Counted from the first letter of the stretch, positions 26,574 to 35,916 are shown. The stretch: 64,000 bases of DNA from Rubrivivax sp. (GCA_022842595.1 JALHPF010000013.1:62001-126000); one strand, 5' to 3'. Notes: a model not told the origin generated them from the sequence alone. Made by a program: numbers and translations.

Positions 26574-27692
26574 ATGGCAGCCGCAAAGATCCGTGTGGTG
26601 GTGGTGGACGACTCGGCGCTGGTCCGCGGTCTGCTGGCAGAAATCATCGACCGCCAGCCCGACATGTGCTGTGTCGGCGCGGCCGCCGACCCGCTGGTCG
26701 CGCGCGAGATGATCCGCAACCTGAACCCCGATGTCATCACGCTCGACATCGAGATGCCGCGGATGGACGGCATCGACTTCCTGGCGCGGCTGATGCGCCT
26801 GCGGCCGATGCCGGTGGTGATGGTCAGCACCCTCACCGAACGCGGTGCCGACGTCACGCTGAAGGCACTGGAGCTGGGTGCGGTGGACTTCGTTGCCAAG
26901 CCCAAGATCGGCGTCAGCGACGGCCTGCGCCAGCTCGGCGCCGACATCACCGAGAAGATCCGCACCGCTGCGCGCGCCCGTGTGCATCGGCTGGCGGCAG
27001 CTGCGCCTGCCGCAGCGGGCGCAGCAGGTGGTCCGGGTGGACGCGCGGGTGGTGCCGCCAGCATGCCGGCACCGGCCTCGCTGGGCCGGCTGTCGACCGA
27101 GAAGATCATCTTCATCGGCGCATCCACCGGTGGCACCGAAGCCACCCGGGAAGTGCTGATGCAGCTGCCTGCCGACGCACCCGCGGTGATGATCACCCAA
27201 CACATGCCGCCAGGCTTCACCAAGAGCTACGCCGCGCGCCTGGATGGCCTGTGCCGCATCGCCGTGGCCGAAGCACGCGACGGCGAACGGGTGTTGCCCG
27301 GCCATGCCTACATCGCCCCCGGCGGCCACCACCTGTCGGTGGAACGATCGGGCGCCAACTACATTGCGCGCGTGCAGGACGGCGAGCCCGTCAACCGCCA
27401 CAAGCCGAGCGTGGAAGTGCTGTTCGAGAGCGCCGCCCGTGTCGTCGGCCGCAACGCTCTGGCCGTGATGCTCACCGGCATGGGCGCCGACGGTGCCAAG
27501 GCCATGAAGACGATGAAGGACGCCGGCAGCTGGAACCTGGTGCAGGACGAGGCCAGCTGCGTCGTCTTCGGCATGCCACGTGAAGCCATCGCCCATGGCG
27601 CCGCCCACGAGGTGCTGCCGCTGACGCAGATTGCGCCGCGCCTGATGGAATGGCTGCGCGCCAACGCGGGTGCAGCGATGACGCGGGTCTAG
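26574..27692 (+). CDS. cheB: Chemotaxis response regulator methylesterase CheB
   Basis: A 372-aa two-domain protein. The receiver domain has [10 protein letters not shown], phospho-acceptor Asp in [14 protein letters not shown] and Lys in VAKP. A Gly/Ala linker (about residues 140-165) leads to the methylesterase domain with the active Ser in IGASTGG, ITQHMP and an Asp in LTGMGADGA. It removes receptor methyl groups when phosphorylated by CheA. AGAGG precedes ATG 26574. Confidence 0.96.
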   Translation: MAAAKIRVVVVDDSALVRGLLAEIIDRQPDMCCVGAAADPLVAREMIRNLNPDVITLDIEMPRMDGIDFLARLMRLRPMPVVMVSTLTERGADVTLKALELGAVDFVAKPKIGVSDGLRQLGADITEKIRTAARARVHRLAAAAPAAAGAAGGPGGRAGGAASMPAPASLGRLSTEKIIFIGASTGGTEATREVLMQLPADAPAVMITQHMPPGFTKSYAARLDGLCRIAVAEARDGERVLPGHAYIAPGGHHLSVERSGANYIARVQDGEPVNRHKPSVEVLFESAARVVGRNALAVMLTGMGADGAKAMKTMKDAGSWNLVQDEASCVVFGMPREAIAHGAAHEVLPLTQIAPRLMEWLRANAGAAMTRV

Positions 27693-27812
27693 CGAACGAC
27701 CCGTTCGAAGCCTTCATACCGAACGCTGTGGAGCAATGTCAGCTCTCCCGAGGCTCGGACGCACACTGACGGCCCGTTGCGGTCATTCGATGGGCTCGCC
27801 ACCGGATCCCGT

Positions 27813-27942
27813 GGATCAGGCGACTGGGGTGTGTTGCTCCGCTCATGTCCCCCGCCCGCGGCCCATCAGGTGCCTGGGGCACCTGACGGGCCGCGGGCTC
27901 CTCCTTTACTTCGCTACGCAACACACCCCAGCCACCTGATCC
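27813..27942 (+). repeat. 130-bp structured inverted-repeat element, copy A
   Basis: Nested arms pair: GGATCAGG (27813-27820) with CCTGATCC (27935-27942), GGGGTGTGTTGC (27826-27837) with GCAACACACCCC (27918-27929), GCCCGCGGCCC (27854-27864) with GGGCCGCGGGC (27888-27898), and GGTGCC with GGCACC. CCCGTTGC (27773-27780) and GCAACGGG (27944-27951) may extend the stem. Two unpaired 18-nt blocks, CCGCTCATGTCCCCCGCC and CTCCTCCTTTACTTCGCT, are identical to those of copy B. It lies between convergent cheB and hemW. Confidence 0.85.
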
Positions 27943-27986
27943 AGCAACGGGTGATGTTTTCCACCGCTGCGCGCCGACACGTTGGT

Positions 27987-28116
27987 GGGCTGGGCGAGTC
28001 GGGTGGCCCCCGCAGCGAAGTAAAGGAGGAGACATCGGCCCGGCAGGTGCCGCAGGCACCTGCCGGGCCGATGGCGGGGGACATGAGCGGGGGGGGGCAC
28101 CCCGCGAGCCCAGCCC
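27987..28116 (-). repeat. 130-bp structured inverted-repeat element, copy B
   Basis: Same length as copy A but opposite orientation. The outer arms are GGGCTGGGC (27987-27995) and GCCCAGCCC (28108-28116). The core is a perfect 18-bp hairpin (28034-28051 with 28055-28072, loop GCA). The two 18-nt shared blocks lie at 28073-28090 and 28014-28031. The stem sequences differ from copy A yet remain self-complementary, except that an arm next to a run of nine G (28089-28097) pairs imperfectly. Confidence 0.85.
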
Positions 28117-28169
28117 CCCGGACGAAGCCAGCGTCCCGAAGGATCCGAGCGAACGACCACAATGGGCCG

Positions 28170-29378
28170 TCAGCCGACCGGCAGAAACGCCGACTGCAGA
28201 TCGGAGAGGAAGTCGAAACCACGGGCGGTCGGCGTGACCCGGTCGCCCTTCAGTTCGACCAGGCCCCGTTCCCGCCCCTGCTGAAGCCCGGGAAGCACCG
28301 CAGACAGCGGCAGGCCGGTGCGTTCAGTGAAGCCCGCCAGCTCGAACCCTTCGCGCAGGCGCAGTGCGCCCAGCATGAATTCGAACGGCAGGTCGCGCCG
28401 CGCCACTTCGTTTTCGTTCGACACCGGCGTGCCGGCCAGCGCGTTGTGCATGTAGGCCGCCGGTTCGCGCCAGCGCACCTGGCGCAGCACGCGGTGCGGG
28501 AAACTCAGTTTGCCGTGCGCGCCGGCGCCGATGCCCAGGTAGTCGCCGAAAGCCCAGTAGTTCAGGTTGTGCGCACAGCGGTGGCCGGGCCGCGCGAAGG
28601 CCGAGACCTCGTAGCGCTGCAGGCCGGCGCCAGCGGTGCGCTCGGTGATGAGGTCGAGCATGTCCGACGCGGTGTCGTGGTCGGGCAGCACCGGCGGATG
28701 CGTGGCGAAGCGGGTGTTCGGTTCCAGCGTCAGGTGGTAGACGGACAGGTGCGGCGGCCGAAAGGCCAGTGCCGTGTCGAGGTCGCGTGCCAGGGCCGCC
28801 AGGTCCTGCCCGGGCAGGGCGTACATCAGGTCCAGGTTCCAGGTGTCGAAAGCCGTTGATGCCTCTTCGACGGCGGCGCGTGCCTGGGCGCCGTCGTGCA
28901 CCCGGCCGATGGCCTGCAATGCGCTGTCGTCGAAGCTCTGCACGCCGATCGACAGGCGCGTCACGCCAGCGGCGCGGAAGGCCTTGAAGCGCGCACGCTC
29001 GAAAGTGCCGGGGTTGGCCTCCAGCGTGATCTCGGCCCCCGGGTCCAGAGGCAGGCGGGCGCGGATATCGGCCAGCAGCCGGTCGATGCCGGCGGGAGAA
29101 AAAAGGCTGGGCGTGCCGCCGCCGATGAACACCGTCTGCACACGCCGGCCCCAGACCAGGGGCAGCGCGGCTTCGAGGTCGGCGCAGAGGGCGTCCAGGT
29201 AGCGCTGTTCTGGCACGGCACCGGCGTTTTCATGGCTGTTGAAGTCGCAGTACGGGCACTTCTTCAGGCACCAGGGCAGGTGCACGTACAGCGAAAGCGG
29301 TGGCAGCGCGCCCAGCTGCAGCGTACCTGGTCGCAGATAGCGCTGGGCAGCGTCGGCCGCGCCCCCCGGGGCCGTCAC
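28170..29378 (-). CDS. hemW: HemW-like radical SAM heme chaperone
   Basis: A 402-aa protein. YVHLPWCLKKCPYCDFNSHE holds the CxxxCxxC iron-sulfur motif; IGGGTPSLF, EANPGTFE and RLSIGVQSFDD follow the HemW/HemN pattern. The order LKKCPYCDF and the length point to HemW, which carries heme to membrane enzymes, rather than to true HemN. The start is GTG 29378, overlapping the rdgB stop (GTGA). Confidence 0.93.
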   Translation of the reverse strand: MTAPGGAADAAQRYLRPGTLQLGALPPLSLYVHLPWCLKKCPYCDFNSHENAGAVPEQRYLDALCADLEAALPLVWGRRVQTVFIGGGTPSLFSPAGIDRLLADIRARLPLDPGAEITLEANPGTFERARFKAFRAAGVTRLSIGVQSFDDSALQAIGRVHDGAQARAAVEEASTAFDTWNLDLMYALPGQDLAALARDLDTALAFRPPHLSVYHLTLEPNTRFATHPPVLPDHDTASDMLDLITERTAGAGLQRYEVSAFARPGHRCAHNLNYWAFGDYLGIGAGAHGKLSFPHRVLRQVRWREPAAYMHNALAGTPVSNENEVARRDLPFEFMLGALRLREGFELAGFTERTGLPLSAVLPGLQQGRERGLVELKGDRVTPTARGFDFLSDLQSAFLPVG

Positions 29379-30052
29379 AGGTGCCAGACCTCACGCAGGA
29401 GGACCAGCATCTTCTGCATCGCGCGGGCGCGGTGGCTGTGCTGGTTCTTCATCTCGGGCGTCATCTCGGCCACCGTCATGCCGAGTTCAGGAATGAACAT
29501 CAGAGGGTCGTAGCCGAAGCCGAGCTCGCCGCGCGGTTCGCTCAGCAGTTCGCCGGGCCAGCGGCCTACCGCGATGAGCGGTTCCGGGTCGGCGGCATGG
29601 CGCACCGCCACCAGGGTACTGACGAAATACGCTCTGCGATCGGCAGCACCATGCAGGCGCTGCAGCAACATGCTGTTGTTCGCGACGTCCTGGACACGGC
29701 GGCGCGCTTCGCGGTCGGCCTCGCGCGCGCTCTTGCGGGCACCGGGCAGCGCCACACTGGCGAAGTTCGCTGAATTGACGCCAGGCTCGCCCGCGAGCGA
29801 TTCGACGCAGACGCCGGAATCGTCGGCGATGGCCGGGCCGTTGGCCGCTGCCGAAGCATGGCGGGCCTTCACCAGACCGTTTTCGATGAAGGTGCAATGC
29901 GGTTCGGGCACCTCCGTGATGCCCAGTTCGCCCTGCGGCACCAGCGTCACGTGCAGGCCAGAAAGCATCGCCGCCAGCTCGCTGAGCTTTTTCGCGTTGT
30001 TCGACGCCAGCACCAGGCGCATGGGCGTGGAACCCGCCATCGAAGCGCTCAT
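29375..30052 (-). CDS. rdgB: XTP/dITP pyrophosphatase
   Basis: A 225-aa house-cleaning enzyme that hydrolyses non-canonical purine triphosphates such as dITP and XTP. Motifs: LVLASNNAKKLSEL, ENGLVKARHA, AIADDSGVCVESLAGEPGV, GELGFGYDPLM and HRARAM. ATG 30052 overlaps the rph stop (TGATG); ATG 30022, giving the usual MRLVLASNN start, is possible. It forms the conserved rph-rdgB-hemW string. Confidence 0.94.
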   Translation of the reverse strand: MSASMAGSTPMRLVLASNNAKKLSELAAMLSGLHVTLVPQGELGITEVPEPHCTFIENGLVKARHASAAANGPAIADDSGVCVESLAGEPGVNSANFASVALPGARKSAREADREARRRVQDVANNSMLLQRLHGAADRRAYFVSTLVAVRHAADPEPLIAVGRWPGELLSEPRGELGFGYDPLMFIPELGMTVAEMTPEMKNQHSHRARAMQKMLVLLREVWHL

Positions 30053-30783
30053 CACAGCGGCTGCGCCAGGGCGGCGCGCTGCAGGGCCACCAGTTCGCGG
30101 ATGCCCTGGTCGGCCAGGGCCAGCAGGGCGTCCATCTCGGCACGCGTGAAAGGCGCGCCTTCGGCGGTGCCCTGGACCTCGACGAAGCCGCCGCTGCCCG
30201 TCATCACCACGTTCATGTCGGTGTCGCAGGCACTGTCCTCCGTGTACTCCAGGTCGAGCAGCGGCGTGCCCTGCAGCACTCCCACGGAAATGGCGGCGAC
30301 CGAATCACGGATCGGGCTGGCGCTGATCTTGCCCTGGCCCAGCAGCCAGGTGACGGCGTCATGCGCGGCAACGAAGGCGCCGGTGATGGCCGCCGTGCGT
30401 GTGCCGCCGTCGGCCTGCAGAACGTCGCAGTCCAGGTGGATGCTGCGTTCACCCAGCGCTGCCAGGTCGAACACGCTGCGCATCGAACGACCGATCAGGC
30501 GCTGGATTTCCTGCGTGCGGCCGCTTTGCTTGCCGCGGGCGGCCTCGCGGTCGCTGCGGGTATGGGTGCTGCGCGGCAGCATGCCGTATTCGGCCGTCAC
30601 CCAGCCTTCGCCGCTGCCACGCTTGTGCGGCGGCACCTTCTCTTCGACCGAGGCCGTGCACAGCACCTTGGTCCGGCCAAAACTCACCAGCACCGAGCCT
30701 TCGGCGTGAACGGTGTAGCGCCGCTGCAGGCTGACGGGGCGCAACTGGTCGGCACGGCGGCCGGACGATCTCTCGAAACTCAT
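30052..30783 (-). CDS. rph: Ribonuclease PH
   Basis: A 243-aa phosphorolytic 3'-5' exoribonuclease that trims tRNA 3' ends. It starts [17 protein letters not shown] and shows [28 protein letters not shown], the phosphate-site Arg-rich segment [16 protein letters not shown], and [16 protein letters not shown]. Full length. It heads the rph-rdgB-hemW operon. Confidence 0.96.
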   Translation of the reverse strand: MSFERSSGRRADQLRPVSLQRRYTVHAEGSVLVSFGRTKVLCTASVEEKVPPHKRGSGEGWVTAEYGMLPRSTHTRSDREAARGKQSGRTQEIQRLIGRSMRSVFDLAALGERSIHLDCDVLQADGGTRTAAITGAFVAAHDAVTWLLGQGKISASPIRDSVAAISVGVLQGTPLLDLEYTEDSACDTDMNVVMTGSGGFVEVQGTAEGAPFTRAEMDALLALADQGIRELVALQRAALAQPL

Positions 30784-30868
30784 GGCAGGGTCTTTCGAAT
30801 GGGGACTGGCCGATCCGCGGCGCCTGCTTTGGGGGCGCTGCGGGATCGGGCGTGCGGGGCCGGGCCCG

Positions 30869-31783
30869 CTATCTTCGTTTGCTGGACGAGCGCTGGATGG
30901 CCTCGTTGATCTCGCGGATGGACCGCTCGATCTCGGCGTCGTCGAGTTCTTCGGACGCGGCGTCGGGGCCGATGCTGGCCTGGATGGTGGAGGCAAAGAC
31001 CTCCTCGCCCAGCGACGAGGTGGAAACGCCGCTGACGGCGTCGTTGATCTCGGAGGCCTCGAATTCCACCGCCAACGCGGTGACGTTATCGCTCTTTTCG
31101 CCCGCCACGCGCAGCGCGCGTTCGACGAGCTCCGGCACGGCGTCGGAAATCGGGCTCGTGGCCAGGACCTGGGTGATGTCGGCGTCGCTGAGGCTGCCCC
31201 ACAGGCCGTCGGAACACAGCAGCACCCGGTCGCCTGGCTGCATCAGCAGCGGGCCGGCGGTGTCGACGACCGGCTTGCCCGGGCTGCCCAGGCAGGTGAA
31301 GAGCACGTTGCGGTTGAAACGGTCGCCCAGGGGCACGACGTGGGCCAGGGTGTCCTGCAGTTCGGTGTAGGAATGGTCGCGCGTGCGCGCCACGAGCTTG
31401 TCGCCGCGCACCAGGTACAGCCGCGAGTCACCACAGTGCGCCCAGTAGGCCGCGTTGCCCTGCAGCAGGCAGGCGACCAAGGTGGTGCGCGGGGTGTCGA
31501 TCAGTGCGCGTTCGGTGGCGTAACGCAACAGCTGGTGGTGGCTGGCGATGATGGCTTCGTTGAGGAAGCGCAAGGGCTCGGCCAGTCGCGGCTTGGCTTC
31601 ACGCTGAAAGCTGGCCGCCAGGGTCTGCAGCGACAGCTGCGAGGCCACTTCGCCTTCGGGGTGCCCACCCATGCCGTCGGCCAGCGCAAAGAGGCCGGCG
31701 TCCCGCGTGTAGCAGTAACCCATGCGGTCTTCGTTCTTCTGGCGGCCACCCTTGCGGCTGACCTGGTAGACGCTGAACTTCAC
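30869..31783 (-). CDS. PP2C-type Ser/Thr protein phosphatase
   Basis: A 304-aa metal-dependent phosphatase. The metal-binding Asp motifs are [34 protein letters not shown] and SDNVTALAV. The last 60 residues are acidic and unconserved ([15 protein letters not shown]). It starts at GTG 31783, 10 bp after the kinase gene, so the two form a reversible phosphorylation pair. No membrane span is seen. Targets are unknown. Confidence 0.93.
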   Translation of the reverse strand: MKFSVYQVSRKGGRQKNEDRMGYCYTRDAGLFALADGMGGHPEGEVASQLSLQTLAASFQREAKPRLAEPLRFLNEAIIASHHQLLRYATERALIDTPRTTLVACLLQGNAAYWAHCGDSRLYLVRGDKLVARTRDHSYTELQDTLAHVVPLGDRFNRNVLFTCLGSPGKPVVDTAGPLLMQPGDRVLLCSDGLWGSLSDADITQVLATSPISDAVPELVERALRVAGEKSDNVTALAVEFEASEINDAVSGVSTSSLGEEVFASTIQASIGPDAASEELDDAEIERSIREINEAIQRSSSKRR

Positions 31784-31793
31784 GTGTCGGCCC

Positions 31794-32762
31794 TCACGCC
31801 TTCTGGCCGGTCTTCAGCGTTTCCAGCTGCAGTTTCAGGCGTTCGCTGAAACTCAGCTTGGTGTAGCGGCGTTCGGTTTCGCGGGCCAGTTCCTTCTGCA
31901 GCGCGAACACGCTCTGCGGGCGGCTCAAGGCGTCCAGCGACATGCACCATTCGGTGACCTCGATGAGGTTGTCGGAATAGACATTGCGCAGCCGCGACAG
32001 GCTCAGCGCCAGCCGGTCCTTTTCCAGACGCTGCGGCGCGTCGTTGGGTGGGTAGCCCTGCATGCAGGCATAAATGCAGGCGCCGATGGCATAGATGTCG
32101 GTCCACGGCCCGAGTGTGCCGTCGCGGCGGTACATCTCGGGAGCCGCGAAACCCGGGGTGTACATCGGCCGGATGAAATTGCCTTCCTTGGACAGCACCT
32201 CGCGCGCCGCGCCGAAGTCCAGCATCACGGCCCGGTTGTCGTTGGTGACGAACACGTTGGCGGGTTTGATGTCCAGGTGCAGCATCTTGTGCTGGTGGAC
32301 GATGCGCAAGCCGCGCAGGATTTCGTCGAACAGGCTGCGGATGGTGCTTTCGCGAAACACCTTGTCACGCTTCAGGTCGCGTGCGGTGACGATGAAGTCC
32401 TGCAGGGTGTCGCCCTGAAGGTAGTTCATCACCATATAGACGGTTTCGTTCTCGCGAAAGAAATTCAGCACGCTGACCACGCTGGGGTGGCTGATCTGGG
32501 CGAGACTTCGGCCTTCCTCGAAGAAGCTCTTCAGGCCCAGCCGGTAAAGCGGCTGCTTGTCGGGCTTGACGCGCGGCGTGAGTTCGCCTGGCGAACGTTC
32601 GGCCAGGGAAGCGGGGAGATATTCCTTGATCGCCACCAGATGCTGGTTTTCGCCTTCGGCCAGATAAACCACGCCGAAGCCGCCAGCAGCCAGTTTCTTG
32701 ACGATCTGATAGCCCCCGACCACGGTGCCCGAGGGCAACGGCGCGGGCTTGGGCTTTGACAT
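31794..32762 (-). CDS. Eukaryotic-like Ser/Thr protein kinase
   Basis: A 322-aa soluble kinase. It has the Gly-rich loop KLAAGGFGVVYLAE, catalytic Lys in VAIKEYLP, a catalytic loop reading HLDIKPAN (Leu replaces the usual Arg of HRD), DFGAAR and the APE-like FAAPEM. Loss of the Arg suggests activity without activation-loop phosphorylation. A C-terminal coiled stretch (residues about 285-322) follows. It is coupled to the PP2C gene and divergent from yicC by 30 bp. Confidence 0.93.
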   Translation of the reverse strand: MSKPKPAPLPSGTVVGGYQIVKKLAAGGFGVVYLAEGENQHLVAIKEYLPASLAERSPGELTPRVKPDKQPLYRLGLKSFFEEGRSLAQISHPSVVSVLNFFRENETVYMVMNYLQGDTLQDFIVTARDLKRDKVFRESTIRSLFDEILRGLRIVHQHKMLHLDIKPANVFVTNDNRAVMLDFGAAREVLSKEGNFIRPMYTPGFAAPEMYRRDGTLGPWTDIYAIGACIYACMQGYPPNDAPQRLEKDRLALSLSRLRNVYSDNLIEVTEWCMSLDALSRPQSVFALQKELARETERRYTKLSFSERLKLQLETLKTGQKA

Positions 32763-32792
32763 AATCGAATGACGAAACGAGGCGCGAACGCG

Positions 32793-33692
32793 ATGGCTGT
32801 TTATAGCATGACGGGTTACGCCAGCGCCTCGACCGAGGCCTTGGCCAACGCCCCGCAAATCACGGTAGAGGCGCGCTCGGTGAATGGTCGTTTTCTCGAC
32901 CTTTCCTTGCGCCTGCCTGACGAATTCAGGGGCCTGGAGCCGGCGCTGCGGGAATTGGTCACAGGCACGTTCAAGCGCGGCAAGATCGAACTGCGCGTGG
33001 CCAGCGGCCGCGACGGCGACAGCGCCTGGCCGCAGCCCACGCACGAGCAGCTGAATCGCCTGTCGCGGCTCGAAGGCAGCGTCCAGGCCTGGCTGCCGCA
33101 GGCGCGGGCGCTGTCGGTCAACGAAGCCCTCCACTGGTGCAAGGGCGGCGCGGTGTCGGAAAACCTGGACGAGCCGCTGCTGGCCGCCGCCGCACGCTGC
33201 GTCGCCGGCCTGCGCGAGGCCCGCGCTCGCGAAGGTGAGCGGCTGGCCGTGATGCTGCGCGACCGGCTGGCCCGCCTGCGTGAACTGTCGGCCCAGGCGC
33301 AGCCGATGGTGCCGGCCGTGGTGGCGCGCCAGCAGCAACGCTTCCTGGACCGCTGGCAGGAAGCGGTGGCCAGCGCGAACGGCAAGGCCGGCAGCCCCGC
33401 CGTGCCCGACGAGGCCTTGCGCGAGCGTGCGATGTCCGAAGCCGCCAGCTACGCCATCCGCATCGACGTGGCCGAAGAGCTGACGCGCCTGGCCTCGCAC
33501 ATCGACGAGATCGAACGCCTGCTGAAGACCGGCGGCGAACTCGGCAAGCGGCTGGACTTCCTCATCCAGGAACTGCAGCGGGAGGCCAACACCCTGGGCA
33601 GCAAGAGCGCGGCGCTGGAGTTGACCAACCTGTCGGTCGAAATGAAGGTGGCCATCGAGCAGATGCGCGAGCAGGTGCAGAATTTGGAGTAG
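32793..33692 (+). CDS. yicC: YicC-family endoribonuclease
   Basis: A 299-aa protein with the YicC N-terminal signature (VYSMTGYASAS, SVNGRFLDLSLRLPDEFR) and C-terminal domain ending in RLDFLIQELQREANTLGSKS. The family was long uncharacterised and is now reported to cleave RNA. ATG 32793 gives the standard start. In many relatives gmk-rpoZ-spoT follows yicC; here those genes begin 8.6 kb further on. Confidence 0.93.
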   Translation: MAVYSMTGYASASTEALANAPQITVEARSVNGRFLDLSLRLPDEFRGLEPALRELVTGTFKRGKIELRVASGRDGDSAWPQPTHEQLNRLSRLEGSVQAWLPQARALSVNEALHWCKGGAVSENLDEPLLAAAARCVAGLREARAREGERLAVMLRDRLARLRELSAQAQPMVPAVVARQQQRFLDRWQEAVASANGKAGSPAVPDEALRERAMSEAASYAIRIDVAEELTRLASHIDEIERLLKTGGELGKRLDFLIQELQREANTLGSKSAALELTNLSVEMKVAIEQMREQVQNLE

Positions 33693-33727
33693 TCCCGGGG
33701 CGGCTCTTGCCGTCCGTCAGCCGCAAA

Positions 33728-33840
33728 GCCTTGCCTGGAAGATCGCCGACCCACTCGGCTGGCCCGACACCTTCGTGGCCGAAGACATCGCCCTGGCCTG
33801 TCTTCAGGGTCGATACCTTCGTCTGCCTGAACCCAGCGCT
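33728..33840 (+). pseudogene. PIN-domain (VapC-like) toxin remnant
   Basis: A short frame reads AWKIADPLGWPDTFVAEDIA then LACLQ. It resembles the C-terminal part of PIN-domain toxins (AW.IAD.LGW.DT..AEY.AL..LQ). The Asp of PDT is kept, but the rest of the toxin, any start and a partner antitoxin are missing. It lies directly after yicC in a 325-bp stretch with no intact gene. Resemblance is short, so confidence is modest. Confidence 0.4.
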
Positions 33841-34018
33841 CGCACATGCCATCGGCAACGACGTCACCTCAGCGTCCACCGACGGTCTGTTCGGCAGCGT
33901 ATCGCGCCGACGGGAGTCGTCCTTCGAGGCAGGCAGAACCCGCCAGGTGACGAACAGCGATGTGGCGTTGTTACGGGTGTCATTGACGTGCACAGTCGTT
34001 ACGCACCACATTGCTTCC

Positions 34019-34644
34019 ATGAAGGCTGCGGACGCCGCGACCGCCTCCACCCACGGACAGCAGATCCTGTGCCTCGCGCGCAAGCGCACCTTGCTGCGCG
34101 CGCATGACGTGGCGCAGCACGGCCTGCCGACCATCGCCCTGACGCGACGGGTGCGGGCCGGCAAGCTCGAGCGCGTGGCGCGCGGTCTCTACGGCCTGCC
34201 CGGTACTGCCATCAGGGAGCACCGCTCGCTGGCGGAAGTCTCGCCGCGCGAGCCCAAGGGCGTGGTCTGCCTGCTGTCAGCCCTGAGGGTTCACGAGATC
34301 GGCCAACGGGCCCCCACGCGGTCTGGATCGCGATCCCGCCGCATATGGTGAGCCCGCGGCTCGACCAGCCCGCCATCCGCGTCGTGCGCATGTCCGACGA
34401 AGCCCTCGTCGATGGCGTCGATCGCCTGAAGATCGTCGGCGTCGACGTGCCGGTCTTTACCGCCGCCCGGACCGTCGTCGATTACTTGCGGTTCCGCAAC
34501 AAGATCGGTCTGGATGTGGCGCTCGAAGTACTCCGCGACGGCTGGAGCCAGCGCGAGTTCACGCTCGAAGACCCCTGGCGCCACGCCACGCGCGGCCGGG
34601 TGGCCAATGTCATGCGCCCCTACATCGAGGCCATCACGGCCTGA
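34019..34644 (+). pseudogene. AbiEi-like antitoxin, frameshifted
   Basis: The first frame (ATG 34019 on) encodes a winged-helix start, TLLRAHDVAQHGLPTIALTR then RVRAGKLERVARGLYGLPG, and CLLSALRVHEIG. After a run of five C at 34311-34315 the homologous reading continues in another frame as HAVWIAIPPHMVSPRLDQPA to the stop at 34644. One extra C would restore a single gene of about 208 codons. AbiEi represses its operon and antagonises the nucleotidyltransferase toxin AbiEii; no abiEii follows. It may be decayed, or a homopolymer sequencing error. Confidence 0.7.
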
Positions 34645-34721
34645 GCGCGCACCGCGGCACGTTCACCCAAGCAGCAGCACGCGCGATGGGCGGCAGCCTC
34701 GAATGGCGCGCCATCTTGACA

Positions 34722-34733
34722 ACTATTGATAGT
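34722..34733. promoter_or_regulatory. Inverted repeat before parD
   Basis: ACTAT-TG-ATAGT lies 20 bp before the parD start and directly after a TTGACA (34716-34721) that could be a -35 box. A site like this would suit ParD autoregulation. This is inference from position and symmetry. Confidence 0.35.
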
Positions 34734-34752
34734 CCGACAGATGATGCAGCCC

Positions 34753-35004
34753 ATGAGCACCAACACCATGAGCTTTGCGCTGCCTGAAACCATGCGCAGT
34801 TACGTCGATCAGCGCGTACGCTCCGGCCAGTACGGCAACACGAGCGAATACCTCCGTGAGTTGATTCGCCGCGACCAGGAGGAGCAGGCCAAGAAGCGCC
34901 TGCGCGAGCTGATCGAGGAAGGGCTGAGCTCCGGCCCCGGCCAGGTGCTTACGCCGCAGCGTGCCGCCCATTTGAAGAAGCAAGCCCGGGGCAAGCTGCG
35001 TTGA
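34753..35004 (+). CDS. ParD-like ribbon-helix-helix antitoxin
   Basis: An 83-aa protein with the CopG/ParD pattern: MSFALPETMRSYVDQRVRSG, then YGNTSEYLRELIRRDQEEQA. A C-terminal tail would wrap the toxin. It binds DNA as a dimer and neutralises ParE. ATG 34753 is preferred; ATGs at 34741 and 34744 are alternatives. Its stop overlaps the toxin start by 4 bases. Confidence 0.9.
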   Translation: MSTNTMSFALPETMRSYVDQRVRSGQYGNTSEYLRELIRRDQEEQAKKRLRELIEEGLSSGPGQVLTPQRAAHLKKQARGKLR

Positions 35005-35318
35005 AGCGCGCGCACCTGCGCCCGCGGGCGGAGGCCGACCTGCTGGAAGCCACGAGGCACTACGCCACTGAAGGCAGCGTCGAACTGGCCGAGCGCATGT
35101 TCGACGCCGCCATCGCCGTGCTGGAGTCCATCGAGCGCATGCCGGGCATGGGCTCGCCCCGCCTGGGACAGTTGTGCGATGTGCCGGGCCTGCGTTCCTG
35201 GCGGGTCACCGACTTCCCCATGCAGTGGCTGTACTTCGAAGCCGAAGACCACCTCGATGTCATCCGCCTGCTAGGAGATAGGCAGGACATCATCGGCATC
35301 CTGAGCACCGCCGAGTAG
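35001..35318 (+). CDS. ParE/RelE-superfamily toxin
   Basis: A 105-aa basic protein typical of ParE: LRPRAEADLLEATRHYATEG, RMPGMGSPRLG, LRSWRVTDFPMQWLYFEAED, then LDVIRLLGDRQDI. ParE toxins poison DNA gyrase, RelE relatives cleave mRNA; the sequence fits ParE better. It uses TTG 35001 overlapping the antitoxin stop (TTGA). The pair looks intact. Confidence 0.9.
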   Translation: MKRAHLRPRAEADLLEATRHYATEGSVELAERMFDAAIAVLESIERMPGMGSPRLGQLCDVPGLRSWRVTDFPMQWLYFEAEDHLDVIRLLGDRQDIIGILSTAE

Positions 35319-35338
35319 GCCGCAAAGCACTTGAGGCC

Positions 35339-35863
35339 GTGCGCCAGAAGCCGCTGTCGATCCCCATGCCAAAGGCTCTGTTCGATTTCACCGACCCCAG
35401 TGCGGCAAACGCGTGGCATGCCATCGACGACCGCGTGATGGGCGGCATCTCTCGCAGCACACTGCGCCACGACCCGGCAGGTCACGCCGTGTTCGAGGGA
35501 AACGTCTCGCTGGAGCAAAACGGTGGCTTCGCCTCCGTGCGGTCCAGCCCCGGCGACCGGGGACTGCCTGGCGCCCAGGCCTGCCTGATCGAACTCCGCG
35601 GTGACAACAAGCAGTTCAAGCTCAGCCTGCTGACCGACGACGGCTTCGACAGCCCGAACTACCAGGCCAGCTTCGCCTCCAAGGGCACCGACTGGCAGAC
35701 CTTGCACGTGCCGCTGGCCGACTTCCGGGCCAGCTTCCGCGGACGCGAGGTCACCGACGCACCACCGCTGGCCCCCGCGCGCATCCGCCAGGTCGGCCTG
35801 ATGATCGCGGCACGCCAGGCCGGCCCCTTCGAGCTCCACATCCGGCGGATCTGCCTCGCCTGA
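35339..35863 (+). CDS. CIA30-family protein
   Basis: A 174-aa single-domain protein. FDFTDPSAANAWHAIDDRVM, then GGISRS, NGGFASVRSS, YQASFASKGTDWQTLHVPL and PFELHIRRI fit the CIA30 beta-jelly-roll family, named for a complex I assembly factor of mitochondria. Bacterial members have no agreed role. GTG 35339 or ATG 35366 may be the start; the latter fits the domain. No signal peptide. Confidence 0.85.
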   Translation: MRQKPLSIPMPKALFDFTDPSAANAWHAIDDRVMGGISRSTLRHDPAGHAVFEGNVSLEQNGGFASVRSSPGDRGLPGAQACLIELRGDNKQFKLSLLTDDGFDSPNYQASFASKGTDWQTLHVPLADFRASFRGREVTDAPPLAPARIRQVGLMIAARQAGPFELHIRRICLA

Positions 35864-35916
35864 GCCGGCCGGGGAGCAGCGAACGGAAAAGGGGCAGCCC
35901 AGCGCCCCCGCAGCCC

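Noticed and set aside
28089..28097. Run of nine G as a phase-variable tract
   Set aside because: It lies in the stem of a noncoding element, not in a gene or promoter I can identify; left as part of copy B.
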